Source: Betaproteobacteria bacterium (GTDB lineage Bacteria; Pseudomonadota; Gammaproteobacteria; Burkholderiales; SG8-39). From it: DNA of 9,148 nucleotides. Each line of letters starts with the position of its first letter. Positions within the stretch are counted from its first letter, which is position 1. Positions 1 to 6,340 of this stretch are shown here, one piece after another. The stretch is from positions 1 to 9,148 of the forward strand of contig JAFARH010000075.1 in NCBI GenBank assembly GCA_019245555.1, given 5' to 3'. A model generated the notes under the pieces. It was not told the DNA's origin and searched no databases. It saw only the letters and a list, made by a program, of their open reading frames with translations. The position numbers and the translations under genes are program-made.

Positions 1-375
1 GGCTACGGTATGGCGATCGCGTGCGAGCTGCTCGGAGGCGCGCTCTCCGGCGGCGGTACGTGGCACTACGAGGAATCGAACAAGCAACGCGTGTTGAACG
101 GGATGCTCGCGATCGTGATCGATCCGAAGCGCCTGGGCACCGAAGCGGCCTTCGAGCGCGAGGCGCGACTCTTCCTCGATTGGTTGCGCAAATCGCGGCC
201 CGCGCCTGGCTTCGACCATGTGCGCATTGCCGGCGAGCCCGAGCGCGAGTTGCGCGCGAAGCGCACGCGCGATGGCGTTCCGGTTGACGAGACGACCTGG
301 CAGGAAATCCTCCGTGCCGCGGACAAGGTGAAGCTTGCGCGCAGCCGCGTGGAGGATCTCGCCCGCGGCAAGTGA
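1..375 (+). CDS. Ldh_2-family NAD(P)-dependent 2-hydroxyacid dehydrogenase, C-terminal part (5' truncated)
   Basis: Only the last 124 residues are present; the reading frame is open at base 1, so the true start lies upstream of the window. The segment begins G-Y-G-M-A-I-A-C-E-L-L-G-G-A-L-S-G, which matches the conserved 'KGYGLALLVELLAGALTG'-type helix of the malate/L-lactate dehydrogenase (Ldh_2) fold. It continues with a strand like 'NGMLAIVIDP' and a 'GEPE...R..RDGVPVDETTW' segment typical of the C-terminus of this family. Family members reduce or oxidise 2-hydroxy/2-keto acids (malate, L-lactate, ureidoglycolate, sulfolactate) with NAD(P)H in the cytoplasm. The substrate cannot be chosen from the C-terminus alone. 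The stop overlaps the GTG start of the following permease gene (GTGA), so the two are probably co-transcribed, although no functional link is obvious. Confidence 0.85.
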   Translation, partial: GYGMAIACELLGGALSGGGTWHYEESNKQRVLNGMLAIVIDPKRLGTEAAFEREARLFLDWLRKSRPAPGFDHVRIAGEPERELRAKRTRDGVPVDETTWQEILRAADKVKLARSRVEDLARGK

Positions 376-1142
376 ACGAGGCCGACCATGCGGTGCGCTG
401 GTTCCAGGCATGGGGCCGCGCCGCGCGTTTCGGCTTCGCCGTAGTCGCAGCGGTTCTTTCCCCGAAGCTCTATACGCCACGCGCGCGTGACGCGACTACC
501 CGCCAGGTGTACTTCACCGCGTGGCAGGTACTACCCGGCTTTACGCTCTTTGCAACACTCCTTGGCGTTGTCGTCGTCGAAATCACACTGAGCACCGCGC
601 GGGAGTTCGCGCTCGAGGACTATGCGCTCGAGCTGATTTTTCGTGCCCTGGTGCTCGAGTTGATGCCGCTCCTCACCGCGCTTTTCGTGGCGCTGCGCTC
701 GGGCGCGGCGATCAGTACCGAGATCGCAATGCTGCGCATCGGCGGCGAGTTCCACGACCTGGCCAGCGCGGGTATCGAGCCATTCGAGCGTGATTTCGTG
801 CCGCGGGTCGCCGCCGCCGCGGCGTCAGTGTTCGCACTCACCACGCTCGCCTGCGTGTTCGTCGTCGCGCTGTCCTACCTCTTGATGTACGGCGCGTCGC
901 CCTGGGGCTTCGAGCCTTTCACCCGCACCGTGGCGCGAGTCTTCACGCCGCTCGCCATTGCAGGGTTCGGCGTGAAGTGCGTGGCCTTCGGCGTTGTCGT
1001 CGCTGTGATTCCCATATCGGCCGGACTGGACGCGACACGCGATCCTCGTTCCGTGCCGGTTGCCGTGATGGGCGGAATGGTTCGGCTGTTCTTCGCCCTC
1101 GGATTGATCGAGATCGCCGGGCTTGCGCTGAAGTACGTCTGA
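372..1142 (+). CDS. MlaE-family ABC transporter permease (lipid transport)
   Basis: This 256-residue polytopic membrane protein has MlaE-type permease features. Hydrophobic segments lie at about 50-72, 90-108, 147-173, 192-216 and 232-254. The family's signature region is at about 96-146, where 'ELMPLLTALFVALRSGAAIS' is followed by TEIAMLRIGGE and a G-I-E-P...VPR stretch; in the family this corresponds to 'REL.PLLTAL..AGR.G.....E...M......DAL..MG.DP......PR'. Residues 202-222 (KCVAFGVVVA...GLDAT) match the family's 'K...FG.......G..A.GG' loop, but the GG is not kept. MlaE works in the inner membrane with an MlaF ATPase and an MlaD/MCE protein to move phospholipids between membranes. The start is GTG, overlapping the previous stop by GTGA; there is no well-placed Shine-Dalgarno (a GGAGG at 351-355 is 16 bases away), so translation is probably coupled. 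No ATPase gene follows, and the MCE gene comes only after two opposite-strand genes. Confidence 0.85.
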   Translation: MNEADHAVRWFQAWGRAARFGFAVVAAVLSPKLYTPRARDATTRQVYFTAWQVLPGFTLFATLLGVVVVEITLSTAREFALEDYALELIFRALVLELMPLLTALFVALRSGAAISTEIAMLRIGGEFHDLASAGIEPFERDFVPRVAAAAASVFALTTLACVFVVALSYLLMYGASPWGFEPFTRTVARVFTPLAIAGFGVKCVAFGVVVAVIPISAGLDATRDPRSVPVAVMGGMVRLFFALGLIEIAGLALKYV

Positions 1143-1156
1143 GCGGTCAGCCCGCT
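1142..1156. terminator. Short hairpin spanning the two convergent stop codons, possible weak bidirectional terminator
   Basis: AGCGG (1142-1146) and CCGCT (1152-1156) are a perfect 5-bp inverted repeat around a 5-base loop, with TT directly after on the plus side. The permease stop TGA ends at 1142, and the complement of the lipoprotein stop (1147-1149) lies in the loop. Only four bases separate the two convergent genes, so this is the only place for a shared terminator. The stem is short and there is no real U-tract, so the call is weak. Confidence 0.25.
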
Positions 1157-1449
1157 TTGAGCGTATAGCCCCGGCTCTTCATGCAATCGTCTATGCGCTG
1201 GCCTTGCTGTAACTGCTTGTCGGCATCTCCATAGGAGCCCGCGCTTTGCACGCTGACGCCCGCCGTCGGCGACGTGCGGACCTCCGGAGAATTCGAAGTC
1301 GTACGCGGCGATGGTATGCCGGGTGTTGCATACACGGCAGCATTGCAACTGCGCAGGTCTGCATCAATGCTTTCGCCGGTAGCGCCGGGCTTTTCCCACT
1401 GCACCGTCGAGCATCCCGCAAGAAGCAGTAGACAAAGATACTTCTTCAT
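1147..1449 (-). CDS. Small lipoprotein of unknown function with a conserved-looking cysteine pair
   Basis: The predicted precursor is 100 aa and begins MKKYLCLLLLAGC. This is a compact lipoprotein signal peptide: two Lys, a hydrophobic run, and lipobox L-L-A-G-C with Cys13 as the lipidated residue and Ser at +2, which favours the outer membrane. The mature part is polar, rich in Ser, Thr, Pro and Gly in the middle, with two further cysteines (C35 in DLRSCNAA, C89 in DDCMKSRGY) that could form a disulfide. The 'DDCM..RGY' ending is common in small proteobacterial lipoproteins of unknown role. An in-frame ATG four codons upstream (1461) overlaps the stop of the upstream membrane-protein gene. 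The ATG at 1449 is preferred because GAGG lies six bases before it and the signal peptide starts there cleanly. It is co-directional with and immediately follows the YihY-like gene. Confidence 0.75.
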   Translation of the reverse strand: MKKYLCLLLLAGCSTVQWEKPGATGESIDADLRSCNAAVYATPGIPSPRTTSNSPEVRTSPTAGVSVQSAGSYGDADKQLQQGQRIDDCMKSRGYTLKAG

Positions 1450-1455
1450 ATCGAA

Positions 1456-1459
1456 CCTC
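1456..1459 (-). promoter_or_regulatory. Ribosome binding site deciding the small lipoprotein start
   Basis: On the minus strand GAGG precedes ATG (1449) by six bases. The alternative ATG at 1461 has only a GGAG touching it directly and no properly spaced site. The site lies across the stop codon of the upstream gene, so the two genes are probably translationally coupled. Confidence 0.5.
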
Positions 1460-2510
1460 ATCTCCGGGCGAGGAAATGCTCGCCTGCCGATTTTGCCGCG
1501 CCGAGTGTTACGCCCGCAATGAAGGCAAGGCCGAGACCGCTGAAAGGATGGCGGCGGCGCCAGGTTTTTGGCGCTACAGACGCCGGCAGCGCGGGTAATG
1601 GACGGAGAACGGGAAGGCCTGGCCGCTGAGGCGCGGGCTCTGCTTCGTCCGCGCCAGGGCGGGGTTCTCCGCGGCGGGAGCCATGCTCATGCGCGTAGAC
1701 CCAGGTGAATTCGGCGCCGAAAAGAAAGATCTGTGCGGAGTAATAGACCCACAGCATGAGCACGACGAGCGAGCCGGCTGCGCCGAAGCTTGACGCTACG
1801 CTGCTCTTACCGAGGTACAGACCGATGAGGAGCTTGCCGATCGCAAAGAGGATTGCGGTGACCGCTGCGCCGATCCAAACGTCGTGCCAGGCGACGTGGA
1901 CTCGCGGAATGAACTTGTAGATGAGCGCGAAAAGCACCGTGGTGAGGCCGAAACTCAGCGCGACCTCGAGGAGGTGGGCCACGACCTCGGCCGTGCCCCA
2001 CCATTTGCCGAAGGCTGCGATCGCAGCGCTAAGGACGAGGGACACCGTCAGGAGGAATGCGATGCCCAGGACCATGCCGAACGAGAGCAGGCGCATGCGC
2101 AAGAGATTCCACCAGCCTTTGGCCTTCTCGCGAGCCGGCGCACGCCAAATTCGGTCGAGTGCGTTTTGCAGCTCGCCGAATACGGTCGTTGCGCCGAGCA
2201 GCAAAGTGACGATGCCGATGATTGTGGCAATCATTCCCTGCCGCGGCTGGTCCGCCGCCTGCAGCAGGCCTTCCACGGCCTTTGCGCCATCGGGGCCGAC
2301 CAGGCCGGCGAGCTGCCCGAAGATCTCACCGCGTGCCGCTTCCGCGCCGAAGACGAAACCCGCCACCGCGATGACGATGAGAAGCAGCGGAGCGATGGAG
2401 AACAACGTGTAGTACGAAAGCGCCGCGCCCATGCTGGGCGCGTAGTCGTCGGACCATGCTGCGGCAGTTTCCTTCAGGAGCGTGAAGGTTGCTTTGATCG
2501 ATGGGCGCAT
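1458..2510 (-). CDS. YihY/virulence factor BrkB family inner-membrane protein
   Basis: The protein has 350 aa from the chosen start (MRPSIKATFTLLKETAAAW). The N-terminal part shows the family layout: 'LLKETAAAWSDDYAPSMGAA' with LSYYTLFSIAPLLLI (29-45), the hallmark first-helix region of YihY/BrkB proteins. Further helices lie at about 94-112, 140-167, 180-200, 211-233 and 246-268. The family motifs 'FGELQNALDRIW' (111-122) and 'SLVVLMLWVYYSAQIFLFGAEFT' (247-269, split as S-L-V-V...G-A-E-F-T) are clear. After the core comes an Arg/Pro/Glu-rich linker (about 277-320) and one extra C-terminal hydrophobic helix (about 323-340). Biochemical function is not settled for the family; it was wrongly called ribonuclease BN in the past. 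An upstream ATG (2567) would add 19 residues that do not resemble the family and would overlap the divergent promoter region, so 2510 is chosen although its Shine-Dalgarno is poor. Confidence 0.88.
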   Translation of the reverse strand: MRPSIKATFTLLKETAAAWSDDYAPSMGAALSYYTLFSIAPLLLIVIAVAGFVFGAEAARGEIFGQLAGLVGPDGAKAVEGLLQAADQPRQGMIATIIGIVTLLLGATTVFGELQNALDRIWRAPAREKAKGWWNLLRMRLLSFGMVLGIAFLLTVSLVLSAAIAAFGKWWGTAEVVAHLLEVALSFGLTTVLFALIYKFIPRVHVAWHDVWIGAAVTAILFAIGKLLIGLYLGKSSVASSFGAAGSLVVLMLWVYYSAQIFLFGAEFTWVYAHEHGSRRGEPRPGADEAEPAPQRPGLPVLRPLPALPASVAPKTWRRRHPFSGLGLAFIAGVTLGAAKSAGEHFLARR

Positions 2511-2517
2511 AGCGCCC
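2503..2517 (-). promoter_or_regulatory. Inverted repeat enclosing the start codon of the YihY-like gene
   Basis: GGGCGC-ATA-GCGCCC is a perfect 6-bp inverted repeat with a 3-base loop. In the minus-strand transcript it reads GGGCGC-UAU-GCGCCC. The A and U of the AUG lie in the loop and its G is the first base of the 3' arm. Such a GC-only stem could hinder initiation. It could equally be chance in GC-rich DNA. Confidence 0.3.
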
Positions 2518-2574
2518 GACGGGATGCAATCTACGCGCCTGAGTGGTGCAATAATCAAAACAAACACTTATTCC
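2511..2574. promoter_or_regulatory. Divergent intergenic region likely holding both promoters
   Basis: These 64 bases separate the divergent YihY-like and MCE genes and are the only non-coding stretch in the left half that must drive transcription both ways. The right part (about 2549-2574) is clearly A/T-rich against a GC-rich background. An AATAAT at 2550-2555 resembles a -10 box for the MCE gene, but no good -35 is found at the usual spacing. On the minus strand TTGATT and TAGATT are present, but their spacing of 19 is too wide. No operator could be identified. Confidence 0.35.
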
Positions 2575-3552
2575 ATGGATCGCAACAGCGCTTCGACGCC
2601 TGTTCCGAAGGGGCTCCAATTTCGTGTTGGACTGCTCGTCGGGCTTGCCGTCGTACTTGGCACCGGGTTTGTCGGTTATGCGCTCTATGCGCGAGGCGTG
2701 TTTGAGGACAACCAGCACCTGACGCTCATTGCGGACAACGGCGAAGGCGTGAGCATCGGCATGGATCTCACGTTCTCCGGTTTCCCGATCGGCCGGGTGA
2801 AGCGTCTCGCGCTCGATGAGCTGGGGCGAGCGCGGATCGAGATCGACGTGCCGCGCAAGGATGCGCACTGGTTGCGCCAGACGACGATCTTTACGCTCGA
2901 GCGTGGCATCGTCGGCTCCACTCGCATCCGGGCCATCACCGCCGATCTTCGCGATCCGCCGCTTCCGGACGACGCAGTGAGGAACGTTCTGCGCGGCGAT
3001 ACCTCGGAGGAAATCCCACGCATGGTGGCGACGCTGCGCAGCACTCTCGAAAACGTTGAGCAGATGACCGGTCCGGGCGGCAATCTGCAGCTCGCCCTGG
3101 GCGACGTGCGCTCGGTTACTCAGCGCGCCGCCGGCCAATATGGCGTGCTCGGCATGCTTCTGGGAAATGAAGAGGATGCCAAGAAACTCGTCGCTACGCT
3201 CGACCGTGCCAACGCTTTGCTCGCTTCCGTCGATTCACTGGTGGGTCGGGCTGACAAGCTGGTGCTGAAGACCGAGGAGCGCCTCTTCTCCCAGGGAGGC
3301 GTCATGGCAGGAACGGAGAAGGCCGTCGATCAGCTGAACAATGTCCTGACGGATGTGCGCTCGAACCTGAAGCGGGCCGACCAGATTCTCGCCGACGCAG
3401 AGGTGACGAGCGCCAACGCAAAAGAGGCGACGACCGATCTTGCGCAGCTGCGCGCCGACGTGGATGCCAACGTTCGCAAAATCTCGAATTTGATCGATGA
3501 GATCAACAAGAAATGGCCGTATCAGCAAAAGCCCGATATCAAGCTGCCTTAG
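2575..3552 (+). CDS. MlaD/MCE-domain protein (ABC lipid transporter substrate-binding component)
   Basis: The protein has 325 aa. After a short basic N-terminus comes one transmembrane segment (about 17-38, VGLLVGLAVVLGTGFVGYAL). A single MCE domain (about 46-125) follows, with the typical strand 'LIADNGEGVSIGMDLTFSGF' leading into PIGRVKRL and then 'GIVGSTRIRAI'. The rest (about 145-312) is a long polar helical region with heptad-like spacing, as in PqiB/YebT/MCE tails that form a periplasmic tube or needle. Single-domain MCE proteins with a long helical tail are known in betaproteobacteria-type four-gene systems (permease, ATPase, MCE, lipoprotein). The start ATG at 2575 is the first that yields a sensible anchor; an upstream in-frame ATG (2482) would read through the promoter region and the opposite gene. 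No Shine-Dalgarno is visible. The 3' end overlaps the next gene by 40 bases, pointing to a shared transcript. Confidence 0.88.
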   Translation: MDRNSASTPVPKGLQFRVGLLVGLAVVLGTGFVGYALYARGVFEDNQHLTLIADNGEGVSIGMDLTFSGFPIGRVKRLALDELGRARIEIDVPRKDAHWLRQTTIFTLERGIVGSTRIRAITADLRDPPLPDDAVRNVLRGDTSEEIPRMVATLRSTLENVEQMTGPGGNLQLALGDVRSVTQRAAGQYGVLGMLLGNEEDAKKLVATLDRANALLASVDSLVGRADKLVLKTEERLFSQGGVMAGTEKAVDQLNNVLTDVRSNLKRADQILADAEVTSANAKEATTDLAQLRADVDANVRKISNLIDEINKKWPYQQKPDIKLP

Positions 3553-4100
3553 TCCTCGCGCTGTCCGCAGGCTGCGGCAACAATCCGCCCGTGCCGGAAT
3601 GGCAGCAGAACGCCTTCGATTCGATGCAGGTGTATCAGCAGCTCTATCTACGCGGCGACACGCAAGGCGCGGAATCCGAATTCAAGCGTGCCCGCAGTGA
3701 GCTCACCTCGACCGGGCGCGCTGATCTTGTCGCACGCGCCGAACTGATCCGCTGCGCTGCGCAGGTGGCGAGCCTCGTCTTCGATCCGTGTAAGGGATTC
3801 GAAGCGGTGCGCCAGGATGCCGGTGCGGAAGAACGCGCGTACGCGACCTACCTTGAGGGACGCGGCCCACATTCGGCCACGAATGAGCCGTTCTCGCAGT
3901 TGGTTGCCTATGGGGTTCAAATGCGCACCGCCAGCATCGATCCGCAGGGAATCGCGAATGCTGTCGAGATCTCTTCCAGCCAGGGATGGCGGCGTCCACT
4001 GCTCGCGTGGCTTGGCGTACAGCTCAAGCGCGCGGAGCAGGCCGGTGACAGCGAAACAGCGGCGCGCCTGAGACGTCGTATGGAACTCGTCTCCGGCTAG
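3513..4100 (+). CDS. Hypothetical lipoprotein, possible partner of the MCE protein
   Basis: The predicted precursor is 195 aa. The N-terminus MAVSAKARYQAALVLALSAGC is a lipoprotein signal with basic residues, a hydrophobic core and lipobox L-S-A-G-C (Cys21, Gly at +2). The mature part is mostly helical. It includes 'QVYQQLYLRGDTQGAESEF' (about 39-57), where a helix-turn-helix pattern resembles a TPR unit, and a C-terminal amphipathic helix pair (about 165-192). Two further Cys occur near 76 and 88. I do not recognise a named family. In related systems the gene after an MCE protein often encodes an auxiliary lipoprotein (PqiC/ABC-type transport auxiliary), and the position here fits that role, but the sequence does not show the PqiC fold clearly. 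The start lies 40 bases inside the MCE gene, with only a weak purine-rich site before it. The signal peptide begins at this ATG, which supports the choice. Confidence 0.7.
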   Translation: MAVSAKARYQAALVLALSAGCGNNPPVPEWQQNAFDSMQVYQQLYLRGDTQGAESEFKRARSELTSTGRADLVARAELIRCAAQVASLVFDPCKGFEAVRQDAGAEERAYATYLEGRGPHSATNEPFSQLVAYGVQMRTASIDPQGIANAVEISSSQGWRRPLLAWLGVQLKRAEQAGDSETAARLRRRMELVSG

Positions 4101-4116
4101 AATTTCCCTCCCTCCT

Positions 4117-4121
4117 GGAGG
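4117..4121 (+). promoter_or_regulatory. Strong ribosome binding site (GGAGG) of the M24 gene, within a small palindrome
   Basis: GGAGG ends four bases before ATG 4126. It is directly preceded by CCTCC-T (4111-4116), its exact complement, so CCTCC-T-GGAGG is a near-palindrome. A 1-base loop is sterically impossible, so the pairing could be at most partial and is probably without effect. Confidence 0.6.
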
Positions 4122-4125
4122 ATCG

Positions 4126-5442
4126 ATGGCCAAAAAGTCTGGAAAAAGCGGACGCCCGCAGCCAAAAAAGATTCGTCCGGACGACGTCAATCCGCATCAC
4201 CGCTGGGATCGCCCGCTCCAGGCGCCCGGCCGTACGCAGGTCGATTTCGAAGAGCGCGTCAATTTCCGCCGGCTGCACGACTATCGGCTCGCGCGCGTGC
4301 GGGCTGCGCTCGCGCACTCAGGCCTCGGCGCACTGCTCAGCTTCGATCAGCACAACATCCGATACACGACGAGCACGGTGATCGGCGAGTGGGCGCGCGA
4401 CAAACTGACGCGCTATTCGCTCCTCACTGGTAATGGAGATCCGTACATCTGGGATTTCGGCAGCGCGGCGCGCCATCACAAGCTCTACGCCCCTTGGCTG
4501 CAGACAGATCACTGCCGCGCGGGGCTACTCGGCTTGCGCGGCGCGACGGGTGGCGATCTCACGCTTTTCCGCGAAGCTGCGAAGGAGATCAAGGCGATCC
4601 TCGACGAGGAGGGGGTAGGCGACATGCCGCTCGGCGTCGACGTGGTCGAGCCGCCGATGCTCTTCGAGCTGCAGAAGGCCGGCATCAAGGTGCGCGATGG
4701 CCAGCAGGTGATGCTCGAAGCGCGTGAAGTGAAGAACGTTGACGAGCTCACGCTCCTCAACATGGCCGCTGCCATGGTTGATGGCGTATATCAGGACATC
4801 GCCGAAGCGCTAAAGCCGGGCGTGCAGGAATCGCAAATCGTGGCGCTCGCCACGAAGCGGCTCTACGAGATGGGGTCCGATTGCGTCGAGGCGATCAACT
4901 CGATCTCGGGTGAGCGCTGCAGCCCGCATCCGCATAACTTCACCGATCGCCTGATCCGGCCGGGCGACCAGGCGTTCTTCGACATCATCCAGTCGTTCAT
5001 GGGCTACCGCACGTGCTATTACCGTACGTTCAACGTCGGCCGCGCCACGCCCGCTCAGCGCACGGCGTACAAGAAGGCGCGCGAATGGATGGACAAGGCC
5101 ATCGAGCTCTTGAAACCAGGTATGTCGAGCGACAAGATCGCCCGCGCGCTGCCCGAGGCGAAGGACATCGGCTTCGCGAGCGAGATGGATGCCTTCGGGC
5201 TCAACTTCTGCCACGGCCTGGGGCTCGGCCTGCACGAGCGGCCGCTGATCTCGCGCCTCACCTCGCTGCGCGAGCCGATCGAGCTCAAGGCCGGCATGGT
5301 GTTCGCCGTGGAAACCTACTGCCCCGCGTCGGACGGCGTCTCGGCTGCGCGCATCGAGGAAGAAGTCATCCTTACCCCGAAGGGCGCCAAGATCATCTCG
5401 CTCTACCCCGCAGAGGATTTGCCAATTGCCAACCCCTACTGA
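4126..5442 (+). CDS. M24-fold (Xaa-Pro peptidase/creatinase-like) hydrolase or lyase with an altered metal site
   Basis: The protein has 438 aa. A Lys/Arg-rich tail (1-20) precedes a creatinase N-terminal-like domain (about 50-200, with 'GALLSFDQHNIRYTT' typical of the family) and a pita-bread M24 domain (about 208-430). Catalytic landmarks are H270 (in PHPHN), D286 (FFDII), the segment GYRTCYYRTFNVG (293-305), H363 (CHGLGLGLHERP), E396 (MVFAVETY) and E411 (ARIEEEV). These align without gaps to the five M24 metal ligands D, D, H, E, E, except that the second Asp is Cys297. Related enzymes include aminopeptidase P, prolidase, creatinase (which has lost the metals) and the DMSP lyase DddP. The D-x-D pair and catalytic Asp of DddP as I recall them are not present, so I do not call it DddP. 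It is the first gene of a five-gene co-oriented cluster, 25 bases after the lipoprotein gene, with GGAGG four bases before the ATG. The reaction is unknown; C-N, amide or C-S cleavage of a small molecule fits the context better than peptidase activity. Confidence 0.82.
   Translation: MAKKSGKSGRPQPKKIRPDDVNPHHRWDRPLQAPGRTQVDFEERVNFRRLHDYRLARVRAALAHSGLGALLSFDQHNIRYTTSTVIGEWARDKLTRYSLLTGNGDPYIWDFGSAARHHKLYAPWLQTDHCRAGLLGLRGATGGDLTLFREAAKEIKAILDEEGVGDMPLGVDVVEPPMLFELQKAGIKVRDGQQVMLEAREVKNVDELTLLNMAAAMVDGVYQDIAEALKPGVQESQIVALATKRLYEMGSDCVEAINSISGERCSPHPHNFTDRLIRPGDQAFFDIIQSFMGYRTCYYRTFNVGRATPAQRTAYKKAREWMDKAIELLKPGMSSDKIARALPEAKDIGFASEMDAFGLNFCHGLGLGLHERPLISRLTSLREPIELKAGMVFAVETYCPASDGVSAARIEEEVILTPKGAKIISLYPAEDLPIANPY
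5413..5416 (+). promoter_or_regulatory. Ribosome binding site supporting the TTG start of the oxidoreductase gene
   Basis: GAGG lies nine bases before TTG 5426, inside the 3' end of the M24 gene. The first in-frame ATG (5471) is beyond the Gly-rich nucleotide loop, so it cannot be the true start. Confidence 0.45.
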
Positions 5443-6340
5443 AAAGCTCGGCTGGATCGGCACCGGCCGCATGGGCTATGCCATGGCCGAGCGCCTGGCG
5501 AAGGGCGGCTGCGACATCGCCGTCTGGAACCGCACCAAGCAAAAAGCGCAGCCGCTGGAGAAGTACGGCGCCAAAGTGGTCAACCAGCTCGAGGAGCTGT
5601 CGACCAAGGACATCCTCTTCGTCATGGTGTCGACTATCGACGATGTGAAGGAGGTCATCGGCAAGGCTCTAGCCAAGGGCAAGCCGAAAATGATCGTCGA
5701 GTGTTCCTCAATATCGCTGGAAGGATCCGCCGAGCTGCGGCAGATGCTGAAGGAGAAGGGGGTCGAATACCTTGCCGCGCCGGTGAGCGGCAACGCCAAG
5801 GTGATCAAGGCCGGGAAATTGACATTCGTCGTCTCCGGGCCGAAGTCAGCGTACGAGAAAGCGAAGCCCTACCTCGAGATGATGGGCATCGGCTCGAGCT
5901 ACGTTGGCGAAGGGGAGCTCGCGCGCATCGCGAAGATCTGCCACAACGTGATGCTCGGGGTGGTGATCCAGAACCTGTGCGAGATCACCGTCCTCGCCGA
6001 GAAGGCCGGCATGCCGCGGCATGCGTTCCTCGACTTTCTCAACAAGAGCGTAATGGGCTCGATGTTCACGCGCTACAAGACGCCGGCGCTGGTGAATCTC
6101 GACTTTCACGTGACGTTTACGCCCAAGCTGCTGCGCAAGGATCTGGATCTCGGTCTCGACGCCGGACGCGAATTTGAAGTGCCGATGCCGCTGACATCAT
6201 TGACGCGCGATCTGCTGCAGCAAATGATCGGGCAGGGTATGACCGAGCAGGACTTCTCTACGCTGCTCCTGATGGAGGCGAAGGCCTCGGGGCTCGAGCT
6301 CAAGCCGGAGAACGTGAAAGTCGGCGACGGGTTGAGCTGA
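5426..6340 (+). CDS. NAD(P)-dependent oxidoreductase of the 3-hydroxyisobutyrate dehydrogenase (beta-hydroxyacid dehydrogenase) family
   Basis: The protein has 304 aa, the usual length for the family. Residues 8-17 (LGWIGTGRMG) form the N-terminal Rossmann dinucleotide loop G-x-G-x-x-G. N35-R36 after the second strand (VWNRT) suggests a preference for NADP. The substrate loop APVSGNAKVIKAGKL (118-132) corresponds to the family 'DAPVSGG...A..G.L'. The helix 'RIAKICHNVMLG' (167-178) carries the catalytic Lys170 (family K..NN). 'LLRKDLDLG' (235-243) is the conserved C-terminal K-D motif. Such enzymes oxidise 3-hydroxyisobutyrate, 3-hydroxypropionate, tartronate semialdehyde, serine analogues or sulfolactaldehyde; the second Gly of the SGG motif is Asn here (SGN), so the substrate may be atypical. 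TTG is the start; the gene overlaps the M24 gene by 17 bases and the next gene by one base (TGATG), strong evidence for an operon. Confidence 0.88.
   Translation: MPTPTEKLGWIGTGRMGYAMAERLAKGGCDIAVWNRTKQKAQPLEKYGAKVVNQLEELSTKDILFVMVSTIDDVKEVIGKALAKGKPKMIVECSSISLEGSAELRQMLKEKGVEYLAAPVSGNAKVIKAGKLTFVVSGPKSAYEKAKPYLEMMGIGSSYVGEGELARIAKICHNVMLGVVIQNLCEITVLAEKAGMPRHAFLDFLNKSVMGSMFTRYKTPALVNLDFHVTFTPKLLRKDLDLGLDAGREFEVPMPLTSLTRDLLQQMIGQGMTEQDFSTLLLMEAKASGLELKPENVKVGDGLS

Noticed and set aside
1884..2705. 273-codon open frame on the plus strand antisense to the YihY-like gene
   Set aside because: Translation is rich in charged residues with no fold-like pattern; it mirrors the codon bias of a clear membrane-protein gene on the other strand and crosses the divergent promoter region.
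2326..3138. 270-codon open frame on the minus strand antisense to the MCE gene
   Set aside because: The MCE protein on the plus strand has a recognisable anchor and domain; the antisense frame has His/Arg-rich low-information sequence, typical of shadows in GC-rich DNA.
4101..4125. CCTCC-T-GGAGG before the M24 gene as a terminator of the upstream lipoprotein gene
   Set aside because: The loop is one base and no T-run follows; the strong ribosome site explains the right arm.
4126..5442. Calling the M24 protein DddP (DMSP lyase)
   Set aside because: Fold and length are similar, but the D-x-D pair and the catalytic Asp after the H-G-x-G-L motif that I recall for DddP are missing (H363-G-L-G-L-G-L-H-E here), and C297 replaces a metal ligand.
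4810..5472. 220-codon minus-strand open frame inside the M24 gene
   Set aside because: Overlaps completely a gene with conserved M24 motifs; no recognisable motif and no ribosome site.
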